The position numbers and the translations under genes are program-made. Shown here one piece after another: positions 1 through 9,200 of a DNA stretch of 32,991 nt (position 1 is the stretch's first letter; every line of letters begins with the position of its first letter). The notes beneath the pieces were generated by a model. The model did no database searches, was not told the DNA's origin, and saw only the letters and a program-made list of their open reading frames with translations. The stretch comes from CAZSSM01 sp964609385 (GTDB lineage Bacteria > Planctomycetota > Planctomycetia > Isosphaerales > Isosphaeraceae): the NCBI GenBank assembly GCA_964609385.1, contig CAZSSM010000074.1, positions 1 to 32,991 of the forward strand. Direction: 5' to 3'.

Positions 1-21
1 GTGAGGTCAGGAGGTAATCCG

Positions 22-480
22 ATGGACACAGAATCATATCTTTACCGCGTTGAGCCGGGAGGGCGTCGAGACCTCGACGTCGTTCTCGGTCATTCGTCCC
101 GAGTCGCCTTGGGACTTCTGATGGGCACCGCGCTGATCGGCTGCTGCAGCTATCCGACGTCTCCCCAGACGTTCGTCACCGTGCCAGCCAATTCATCGCA
201 ACTGGCCATCGACCCCTATGGCCAATCGACGCCCATCGGGGACTCGGAGTGGATCGTCCAGGGATCGGAGGGAGCGTTTCGCGCAGAACCGATCGACGGG
301 TTCGACTCGGGGGGCACGGAGGACGAGAGCGTCATCGTGACCCATCCAATCGAACGCGAGACCGATTGGATCGGGACGATCGGGAGCGAGTTCAACCGGA
401 TCATCGAGCCCATGCGGAAGCCGCGGATCGACGCGGTGGTCGAGGGCGCGGTGGTCCCAGAATCGGGGGCTTTCCAATAA
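22..480 (+). CDS. Small putative lipoprotein, function unknown
   Basis: A 152-residue protein of unknown function. ATG at 22 is chosen because AGGAGGT lies at 9-15 with ideal spacing; the frame is open to the window edge (GTG at 1) but that start has no visible ribosome site. Residues about 25-40 form a hydrophobic stretch ending in LIGC, which reads as a lipobox, so the mature protein would be lipid-anchored at that cysteine. The n-region of roughly 27 residues is long for a signal peptide, and an internal ATG at 121 would leave it too short, so export is likely but not certain. The rest is acidic and low in complexity, with no domain I recognise. It stops 55 bases before the SDR gene on the same strand, so the two may be cotranscribed. 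GTG/ATG choice and lipidation are inferences. Confidence 0.55.
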   Translation: MDTESYLYRVEPGGRRDLDVVLGHSSRVALGLLMGTALIGCCSYPTSPQTFVTVPANSSQLAIDPYGQSTPIGDSEWIVQGSEGAFRAEPIDGFDSGGTEDESVIVTHPIERETDWIGTIGSEFNRIIEPMRKPRIDAVVEGAVVPESGAFQ

Positions 481-535
481 ATCGGATCGCACGAACAGGG
501 ACGGCTCCAGCAATCGATCAGGGAGGAGGGATCCC

Positions 536-1537
536 GTGTGGCGGCATCGACATCGCGACTTCCAGGGGACGCGCTGCCTGGTCACAGGGGCGTCATCGGG
601 ACTGGGACGGGCGATCGCTGAAGGCTTGGCTCGGGCCGGCGCTGCGGTCATCCTGACCGGCCGATCCGAGCCGAGACTCCTCGAGGTCATCGACGGCTTG
701 ATAAAAGCGGGTTTTGATCCCGAGCAGCTCGACGTCGTCTCGGCCGACCTGACACGTGAAGAAGACCGGGCTCGGGTCTTTCAGCGCGTCGACGACCGAT
801 TCGGGGGCGCCCTGGACATCCTGGTCAACTCGGCTGGCGTGGGCGCCACCGGCCACTTCGAGACCCATGAACCTTGGGTTCTCCGCGCGGTCTTCGAGAT
901 CAACTTCTTCGCGTTGGCCGAAATGTGTCGGCTCGGCCTGGATCGGCTCCGACGCGGGCGAAAGGCCTCGCTGGTCAACGTCGGCTCGATCAACGGTCGT
1001 CGCGGACTGCCCGGTCGTCCCGAGTATTCGGCCAGCAAGTTTGCCGTCAGCGGGCTGACCGAAGCCCTCCGGAGCGAATGGGTCAAGCACGACATCCACG
1101 TGATGCTGCTCAATCCGGGATACACGGAGACCGCCTTCGCCCAGAACGCCTTGGTCGACAACGCGAAGGTCTCGGTGGCCCGACTCCGACGGATGCAGAC
1201 GGCCGATCAGGTCGCCTCAGCGATGCTCCGCGGTCTCCGTCGCGGCGCCAACGAACGTGTCCTCTCGCCGATCGGACGGGCGCTGCTGCTGGTCAACCGG
1301 ATTTTCCCCCGATTCGTCGACTGGGGCTTGGACCGCTGGACGCTTCAGCTCTACCGGGATCTGAACGCGTTCTCGGACCGTCAAGGCCTCGCGAACGGTC
1401 AAGCCAATGGTCACAAGCACGACGGGAGCAATCCGTCAACCGAACCGGACGCGCCCCAAATCAGGTCGAAGGCAAAACGACCCCGCTCCGATCGGTCACC
1501 CGAATCGACCAACGAACCTTGCCAACCGCCGTCGTGA
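536..1537 (+). CDS. SDR-family NAD(P)-dependent oxidoreductase
   Basis: Classical short-chain dehydrogenase/reductase of 333 residues, a cytosolic NAD(P)H-dependent alcohol/ketone oxidoreductase whose substrate cannot be told from sequence. The cofactor motif TGASSGLG is at residues 17-24, NSAG (usual NNAG) at 98-101, and the catalytic set is Ser151, Tyr164 and Lys168 (YSASK). The Rossmann core ends near residue 250. It is followed by a hydrophobic helical segment (about 240-275), as in membrane-associated DHRS7-like SDRs, and by a disordered polar tail rich in Pro, Ser and Lys from about 285. The GTG start at 536 is supported by GGAGGAGG at 522-529; there is no ATG between it and the TGxxxGxG motif. 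Family assignment is firm, substrate unknown. Confidence 0.93.
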   Translation: MWRHRHRDFQGTRCLVTGASSGLGRAIAEGLARAGAAVILTGRSEPRLLEVIDGLIKAGFDPEQLDVVSADLTREEDRARVFQRVDDRFGGALDILVNSAGVGATGHFETHEPWVLRAVFEINFFALAEMCRLGLDRLRRGRKASLVNVGSINGRRGLPGRPEYSASKFAVSGLTEALRSEWVKHDIHVMLLNPGYTETAFAQNALVDNAKVSVARLRRMQTADQVASAMLRGLRRGANERVLSPIGRALLLVNRIFPRFVDWGLDRWTLQLYRDLNAFSDRQGLANGQANGHKHDGSNPSTEPDAPQIRSKAKRPRSDRSPESTNEPCQPPS

Positions 1538-1550
1538 CCACGATGATAAT
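1519..1550 (+). promoter_or_regulatory. Possible tRNA-Val promoter
   Basis: TTGCCA at 1519-1524 and GATAAT at 1545-1550 resemble -35 and -10 boxes, with the -10 ending 12 bases before the tRNA. The 20-base spacer is longer than the usual 16-18, so only the -10 is moderately convincing. It overlaps the last codons of the SDR gene. Confidence 0.3.
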
Positions 1551-1562
1551 GAGGCTGATCCA

Positions 1563-1636
<74 letters not shown>

Positions 1637-1660
1637 CTGTTTTTTATTCGAAACGTATCA

Positions 1661-1678
1661 CTCTCTATTTTTAGAGAG
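1661..1678 (+). repeat. Small perfect hairpin downstream of the tRNA
   Basis: CTCTCTA (1661-1667) and TAGAGAG (1672-1678) form a perfect 7-bp stem around a TTTT loop. There is no T-tract after it, so it is not a classical terminator on its own, but with the T6 run at 1640-1645 it may mark the 3' end of the tRNA transcript. Confidence 0.3.
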
Positions 1679-1801
1679 CAGGATTCCTCTTGCAACGGGC
1701 CGCAACCAATTCTCTGCGGGACACGGTCATGCTCTTGAGATGGAACTCCAATGTAGGTACTGGGTTATTCGGGCGGAACGCCGACGTCCCCCTGAGTACT
1801 G

Positions 1802-1843
1802 TAAGCGAGACCACACTCTGCTCAGTGTCATAAGCGAAACCAC
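1802..1843. repeat. 13-bp direct repeat pair
   Basis: TAAGCGAGACCAC at 1802-1814 recurs as TAAGCGAAACCAC at 1831-1843, 12 of 13 bases identical, start-to-start spacing 29. Just after it, CCCAAG and CTTGGG (1846-1865) form a short inverted repeat. Function unknown; two copies only. Confidence 0.35.
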
Positions 1844-2498
1844 GCCCAAGAGTCTTTCCTTGGGAAAAGTCATCAGTCCGGTTTCGTGCCGAGCGCGGAT
1901 CATTGGTTGTTCGTTAGCAATTTCATGACGTGTCCGGCTTGCCCCGATTGGGGTTCATGAAAGCAAACGCTGGACTAGGCAAATAGGACCAAAAATCTAT
2001 ACCCGGATGAGAATTTTCCGCGAACATCCGTGCCGCACAATCTCCCTACTTATTCCTAAACGGACGATGCATGAGGCGATCGAGGTGAGTCGACCGAGTC
2101 CGTGAGATGATGCTCCTCGTCATCGCAAGTGTTCTATTGTGCGTAAAGCGACAACTTAAGCCGCTTTAGTTCGGAAACCTGTGGCCGAACCTGGCTCGAC
2201 CCGCGCTACGTCAGGCCAAAACAGCTTAATTGAAAAGAACAAATCACCGTGGATAACTCGATGGTCGTTCGAATGCCACCATGCAGGGTTTCAATTAACT
2301 CAACGGATTTCCAGTCGCGGCCACGCAAAGATATTCCGTCGATGTCTTTATAAGTAGCCTAACATTCACGGCTGGCAGTCTACTAAGACCAGACATCCTT
2401 TACGCTCACCAATCCAGCCTCTTGGCATAGCAGAGGTTCATTTGGTAATCGTGGAACCCGACTGGGGTGTCCGATCGAGACAGCCATGGACGCGTCGT

Positions 2499-2520
2499 AA
2501 TCATGCTGCACAGCATGATT
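2499..2520. repeat. 22-bp near-perfect palindrome (operator-like)
   Basis: AATCATGCTG (2499-2508) and CAGCATGATT (2511-2520) are perfect reverse complements separated by CA. The size and symmetry match a dimeric regulator site. It lies about 220 bases before the giant surface-protein start; no T-tract follows, so a terminator is less likely. Confidence 0.4.
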
Positions 2521-2740
2521 CTGTGATCGGTGATTTGTCAGAATAAGGCACCCTGGGACTCAACCCGCCCGACAGCTCCAAGTCGCACCCGACCACGGCG
2601 GAGTCTCCCCCCGCCAGAAACCAGGTCGATCGCGAACAGCCCGCTCGCGTTCGACACGATTCGCAGCTCCACAACTCTGTCGGCATCCGTGTCATCTGCC
2701 CAGCAACTGAGATCATCCCAACCTGCTCCTGGAGAATGCC

Positions 2741-3250
2741 ATGACGCCTTCATTCCAGATCCGTGATCTGATCAATCTCCCCTCGATTCGTCGCGAGCGC
2801 AAGGGGACCCGTCGCCGAAGGCAGCGGTTCTCCGTGGAAGGGCTCGAGAACCGCGAACTGCTCGCCATCAACTTCGTCGAGGTCGGCAGCTTCCAGGGCG
2901 TCGATGGTGGGCCCGATGTGCTGAGCAACTCGACATCGCTCCAGTTCGGGCCCGACGGGCGGCTCTATGTGTCCGAGCAGAACGGGTCGATCAACGCATT
3001 CACCGTCTCGATCGAAGATGGCGAGTACATCGCCACCGCTCACGAGGAACTCCTGCTGCCCGGCGGTGGCGGCGTGGTCAAGTCGATCCAGAACCACAAC
3101 GACGATGGATCACCGGCGGGCCGGAGCAACCGCCAGGTTACGGGGATCTTGGTGACCGGCACGGCGGACAACCCCGTGCTCTATATCTCCTCCAGCGACC
3201 CGGAAATCGCCAGCAACGGTGAGAAAAACTCGATACGAACTCCGGTGTAG
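2741..3250 (+). CDS. Giant modular secreted protein, N-terminal fragment (frameshifted)
   Basis: First 169 codons of the giant protein that continues in another frame. ATG at 2741 follows GGAG at 2731-2734. Residues 1-30 are Arg-rich (RRERKGTRRRRQR) and lead into FSVEGLENRELLAINF, which matches the ExLExRxLLA-like export motif at the N-terminus of many large planctomycete secreted proteins, in place of an ordinary Sec signal. From about residue 45 the sequence (FGPDGRLYVSEQNG, HNDDG, RQVTGILVTGTADNP) is the start of a glucose/sorbosone-dehydrogenase-like beta-propeller. The in-frame tail after EKN at residue 163 (SIRTPV, stop) does not fit the family, whereas the -1 frame continues it as LDTNSGVVTRVTW. 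The natural product is therefore probably the fusion with the following reading frame, about 3,090 aa in total. Confidence 0.8.
   Translation: MTPSFQIRDLINLPSIRRERKGTRRRRQRFSVEGLENRELLAINFVEVGSFQGVDGGPDVLSNSTSLQFGPDGRLYVSEQNGSINAFTVSIEDGEYIATAHEELLLPGGGGVVKSIQNHNDDGSPAGRSNRQVTGILVTGTADNPVLYISSSDPEIASNGEKNSIRTPV
3223..3229 (+). other. -1 frame change at G_AAA_AAC in giant gene
   Basis: Zero-frame codons GAG AAA AAC TCG run to a stop at 3248-3250. Stepping back one base at 3229 gives E-K-N-L-D-T-N-S-G-V-V-T-R-V-T-W, the sequence expected for this propeller family. The heptamer nearly matches the -1 slippery pattern (X XXY YYZ), but the first base is G rather than A. A small hairpin GTCAC-CCGC-GTGAC lies at 3250-3263, about 20 bases downstream, too far for a typical stimulator. 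One base missing from the A5C run explains it equally well. Confidence 0.75.
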
Positions 3251-3258
3251 TCACCCGC

Positions 3259-6200
3259 GTGACCTGGACCGGTTCCGAGTGGGAGACCCTCGACATCATC
3301 CGCGGCCTCCCGCGCTCCGAGGAGAACCACTCCAACAACGGGATGGCCCTCAGCCCCGACGGCACCAAGCTCTATCTCCAGATCGGCGGCAACACCAATA
3401 ACGGCGCGCCCAGCCAGTTCTTCTCCTACACCGGCGAGTACGCGCTCTCGGGCGTCCTGCTGGAGATCGACCTGCCGGCGATCGACGCCCTGCCCGTACT
3501 GACCGATCCTAATGGCGGACAGGGCGGCGTGTCGCGCGACTACGTCTACGATCTGCCGACACTCGACGACCCGAGCGTGCCCAACGACGGGGTCCGGGAG
3601 GACGCCAACGGCCTCGACGTCAACGGTCCCTGGGGCGGCAACGACGGCTTCAACATGGCCATCCTGCCCTCAGACGCGCCGATGCGAATCTTCGCCGACG
3701 GCTTCCGGAACGCCTACGACATCGTGATCACCGAGTCGGGTCAGTTCTACACCGTTGACAACGGTTCCAATGGCAACCTCGGTGGCAATCCGGTCACCGA
3801 GTCCAACGACGAGGACGGCGACGGGATCGCTTCAGAGGCGACGCATGGGGTGAACAATGGCGGCAGCGGCGACCCGGAACCGCTGTTCCTGATCGAGGAT
3901 GGGGGCTACTACGGGCACCCGGTCCCGGCCCGCGCGAACCAGAACCTCGCTTGGACAGTTTACAACGACAGCGGCAACCCCGACACGTCGCTGAGCGTCA
4001 ACACGACCCCGGACCTCTCGGCATTGGTGCCCGATAGCGTCAATATCGCCGACGGCTTCATCATCGATCCGTCCAAGTTCACCGGCGATCCCGACCGGCT
4101 GTTCGAGAGCGGCATCCGGATCGAGCGAGACGGCCCCCAGTCGAACGCCCTGGTCACGGTCGGCTCCTCAAGCAACGGGCTGGCCGAATACACCGGCGAC
4201 GCGTTCGATGGGGCGCTCAAGGGGGCGCTGCTGGTCACCCAGTTCAACGACAACCTGACCGTGCTGAACGTGAACGCCGAAGGCACGGGGGTGGAGTCGC
4301 TCATCGGACCCGGCCCGGACGGGGTCCTCGGCAACGCCGACGATGAGGTCGTCGACCCCGACGGCGTCTATCAGATCCAGAGCGGACTGGTCAATCCGCT
4401 CGACGTCACCGTCGCCCCGGACGGCACGGTCTGGGTCGCCTCGATCGGCAGCGACCTCATCACGGTCCTGGCGCCCTCCGACACCCCGCTGCCCGGGGAC
4501 AACGACTTCGACGACGACGGGATCCTGAACGTCAACGACCCGTTCACCCGCGACGCCACCAACGGCGGCTCGGCTGTGGCCACGCCCGGCCACACGCTGC
4601 TCTGGGACTTCGACCCCAACCAGGACGGCAACCTGCCCGGCCCCAACGGCTTCGGCGGCGGCCTGACCGGCGTGATGATCAATGGCTCGACCGATTTCGA
4701 GGTGTTCTTCCAGGAAGATTCGGACCTTCCGGGTCAGGACATCAAGCTCGACAACGTCAAGTTCATCACCGCTGCCGGCGGCGGCACGACCGTGATCGAG
4801 TTCGTCTCCAACGGCGACCCGTTCCAGAATGAGAACAGCGGCGAATACCTCTTCCAGACCGGCGTGACGATCCCGCAGAACGCCGCGACGGCGACCTTCC
4901 GCTGGTCGGTCTTCAACCCGGGCACCGAGTTCAGCGGGAACTTCCAGCAGATCGGCGGCTACATCGGCACCGGTGACCAGAGCGACTTCCTGAAGCTGGT
5001 CGCCATCCAGAACAATAGTGGCGAGATCCAATTCGCGCTGGAGAGCGACGATGCGGTGATTGAATCGAACTTCGTCCAGGCGGACGACCTCTTCGATGTC
5101 GCCCCGGCCGACAACAAGAAGATCGTCTTCGAGATCGTCGTCGACGTCCTGGCCGAGACCGCCACACCGACGATCACCTATGAGACGCTCAGCGGCGAGA
5201 CGACCGTCAGCGGCGCAGCGGTCAGCCTCTCGGGCACGAAGGTGCTCGACGCGATCAAGGGCGACCACACGGTGCAGGGCCAGACCAGCGGTGTCGCCGT
5301 GGGGCTCTTCTCGACCAACAACGGCCAGTCGGAGGCCAATACCTTCCAGGCGGTCTTCGACGACATCGAGGTCAGCACGACCGAAGCCCAACTGCCGCCA
5401 GAGGCTGAGGGCGATCTGTTCTCAACGGGCGTCAACACGCCGCTGACGATCGCCGTCGCCCAGTTGCTGGCCAACGACAGCGCTCCGCACCCCGCCGATG
5501 TCCTCAGCGTCATCGGCGTGGCAAACGCTGTCAACGGCCAGGTGGTCTTGGATGGCGATTCGGTCATCTTCACGCCCGACGCGGATTTCGAAGGGACGGC
5601 CTCCTTCGAGTACACGATCGGTGACGGGAACCCCGATTCCACCGATACCGCCGTGGTGACCATCAATGTGGCCGACGAGGTCATCATTTACCGTGTCAAC
5701 GCTGGTGGTGGTCAGGTGGCCGCGCTGCCCGGCGACCCGCTGAGCACCTTGCCGTGGGCCGCGAACACGGGTCAGGGAGCCCAGTCGGGTACCGGCTTCT
5801 CGGTCAACACCGGCAACATCAGCACGCACAGCATCGCCAATCAGAACGATCCCGGAGCGCGCGACGCGTCGTTGCCGGACTACGTGCCCTACCAGGTCTT
5901 CAACATGGAACGCTGGGATCCCCCCGCGGCGCCTGAGATGTTCTGGTCGTTTGACGTCACGCCCGGGGCCACATATGCCGTCCGACTCTTTGTCCGCAAC
6001 GGCTTCGACGGCACCAGCGAAGCGGGCGAACGCGTCTTTGACGTGGAGATCGAAGGGACCGAGATCTTCAGCGACATCGACCTGAGCGGTACCTTCGGCC
6101 ATCAGGTCGGCGCGAAGCTCGAGCACACGCTGACCGTGACCGACGGTTCGCTCAACATCGAATTCCTCCACGACGTCGAGAACCCGCTGATCAACGCTAT

Positions 6201-9200
6201 CGAGATCGCCCAGATCGGCGACGCCCCGCCAGCCGTCCCGGTCGTCTCGATCATCAGCGGCGACCAGGTCGTCGACGAGGACGGCGGCTCGGTCCAGATC
6301 TCGCTGGCCACCGACATCACGGTGCCTGCCGACGAGACCGTCGACGTCACCTTCACGATCACACCGGGTACGGCCACGGCGACCGAAGACTACGAGTACA
6401 CCTCGAACACCGCCGTGTTCAACGCTCAGACCGGCGTCTACACGGACACGGTAGGCATCGCCGGCAGCTCCTCCGACGTCACCTTCAACATCGATATCCT
6501 CCAGGATCTGGTCGTGGAGGGTGACGAGGACTTCGTCGTCACCATCACGAGCGTCAGCACCAACGCGGCGATCGGGGCCGCCTCGTCCACGATCACCGTC
6601 AAGGATGATGACGCCCCGCCGGTCCAGCCAGGCGATGTGTTGTATCGTGTCAACGCCGGCGGTCCGGAGTTGGCTGCCGCTGACGGCTCTGACCTTCCCT
6701 GGTCGGCCGACCAAGGCAACTTCCCGGGTCCCAACAACAGCCCCTTCCTGGCGACCAACAGCACCGGCACCAGCACGTTCAGCAGCCCGGCCGGCAATGC
6801 CTATGACGTGACGAGCTTTGATCCCGGGATCGCGGCCTCCGCGCCCAACGCCCTGTTCAACACCGAGCGGTTCGACCCCGCCTCGAATCCCGAAATGCTC
6901 TGGCAGTTCCCGGTCGACGACGGCAGCTACGTGGTCAACCTGTTCTTTGCCGAGCTCTTCACCGGAATCGATGCCGCCGGCGAGCGGATCTTCGACGTCT
7001 CCCTCGAGGGCAGCGTCCCCGACGCTCTGGACGACATCGACGCGTTCGCTCAGTTCGGCGGCGGCGGCGCGTTCATGATCAGCGAGACCGTTGAGGTCTC
7101 AGACGGCTCGCTGTCGATCGAGTTCCTCCGCAGCGTCGAGAACCCGGCCATCAAGGGCATCGAGATCATCTCCGCCGGGACCCCGGTCGACAGCATCAAT
7201 GGTGTCCCGGCCCCCGACGGCGACTTCTCCGAGGATGGCTCAAACCCGACGGCAGTCACGCTCTCTGAAGGCGCGACGCGCGTCGTCGCCTCGCAGCAGG
7301 GCACTCCGCGCGACTACGACTACCTGACTTTCAACGTTCCGGAAGGCTCGGTCCTGACGGCGATCAATCTGGTCGACTTCCTGGACTCCAACGACTCGAT
7401 CGTCAACGCCGCGTTCCTCGGCCTCCAGGCCGGCTCGATGTTCACCGAGGACCCGAGCAACCCGAACGCGGCCAACCTGCTCGGCGGCGTGGTCTACAGC
7501 GAGATCGACCTGCCCGCCTCGCCCGGAGACCCGTTCAAGGATCTGCTGGCCGACATGGCCGACGGCGTCGTCGAAGGCTTCGGCTCGACGCAAGGCTTCA
7601 ACACCCCGCTGCTGGCCGGCGATTACACGCTCTGGTGGAGCCAGAACGGCGACGAGACGACCTCGACGATCGACTTCGTCGTTGAGGCCGTGCCGACCAC
7701 CGTGCCCGGAGCCTACCTGCCCAACGACAACGGCAACTTCGTCTTCGAGGCCGAGGACGCGGTCGATCCGGGCCCCGGCGGGTTCGTCTTCCTCACCACC
7801 GATGACCTGCCAGCCGGGCACGAAGCCCCATCCGGCGGAGAATATGTCGAGGGCACGAGCAACAACTTCGGTAACCCGAACAACAGCGAGATCCTGACCT
7901 ACCAGTTCACCCCGGTCGAAGACGGCTTCGTGCGGATCAACCTGATCGCCAGCTACCAGGGGGACAACCCGACCGAGGAGAACGATAGCTGGACGGGCAT
8001 CCAACTCGACGGGGTCACGATTCCGGCCCTGGATCAGAACGTGCCTCTGGAACCCAAGGGGAACCTGGGTCTCTACAAGACCTTCTCCAGCGGCGGCTCC
8101 GCATCGAACTTCATCGTCGCTAACAAGAACGTCGACAACAACGGCCAGCCGATCGTCGTCCCGGTCGAGGGCGGCAAGACCTACGACTTCCTGCTCGGCA
8201 ATCGGTCGGCCGGACACGAGGTCGACAAGATCGTCCTCGAGTTCTCCACCAACGCCCCCTCGGGACTCAATAACAACGCCGGTCAACTCAAGAGCGAACC
8301 GCTCTCGCCGCGGGCGGCGGCCGAACCGGTCGGCGCCGCGACGCTCTCCGTGACTGTTGACTCGGACAACGTCCAATCCTCGAACTTTGGCAACGACTCC
8401 TTCCTAATCACCAATACCGGTGAGAAGGACATCGCCAAGGTCGAAATCGATGTCACCGGCGCCCTCTTCCCAGACAGCGTCTTCGATCCCTTCGGTGTCG
8501 CCGGAGATACGGTTGCCAAGTTGTTGACGATCAACACTGCCGGCAACACCGGCGTGATCGCCCCCGATCACGGCACCAACGACGCACCTGGGACCACCTA
8601 CATCGGTGACGGCGGACTGGCCGGGTTCGAAGGAATCCAGCTCTTCTTCGATGCCGGATCCAACGGCGGATTCAACCCCGGCGAGACCCTCGGCTTCTCC
8701 GTCGATATGGATCCCAACTCCATCGCCGGAGCGATCAAGGCCACCCTCGATTCCGGTGCGGTCCCGTCGTGGGATATCGGCGGGATATCGGGCGCCGAGC
8801 TGATCGGCTCGACGTTCACCGTCACCTTCACCGACGGCACCACCGCCACCGGGCAACTCCAAGGCAACAACAACCAAGGCGGCTCTCAGGGCATCGCCAA
8901 CGAGGACTCGCCGGAGCTGGACGTGAACTTGACGGTCAACGGCCTCGAGGCTGGCGGCGTCGGCACGTACGGCGAGGGTGGGCCCACGGTGATCATCGAT
9001 GGTCCGGCCGGGCAGACCGCCCGGATCGTCCTGGCCAAGGGCATCATCCAGCCATTCGACAACAACTTCGCCGACACCGATCCGTTCAAGGCCCAACTCG
9101 ATGCTCAGTTGGCCTCGCTGGCCGCCTCCGACTTCCCGGCCAACAACGCTGCCGAGTTCCAGACCGTCGACATCGAGCTGACCGGGACGCCCCTGGACAT

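Larger units (their letters stand above)
1637..2740. other. 1.1-kb region without a convincing gene
   Basis: No ORF here has a good start, ribosome site and plausible protein; the open frames are short and have atypical composition. By eye it is less GC-rich than the flanking genes up to about 2520, and GC-rich again from 2530 to the giant gene. It holds a 13-bp direct repeat pair (1802-1843) and a 22-bp palindrome (2499-2520). It probably includes the promoter and long leader of the giant gene; the low-GC part could be eroded or acquired DNA, which is inference. Confidence 0.5.

Noticed and set aside
2501..2753. Two overlapping 71-codon minus-strand frames upstream of the giant gene
   Set aside because: Both frames of the same stretch are open by composition only, with no ribosome site or recognisable motif.
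4168..5391. Long open frames on the minus strand within the giant gene (also 5422-6714, 8404-10830, 11101-11922)
   Set aside because: They are antisense shadows of GC-rich coding DNA; the plus-strand protein has clear domains and the minus-strand products have none.
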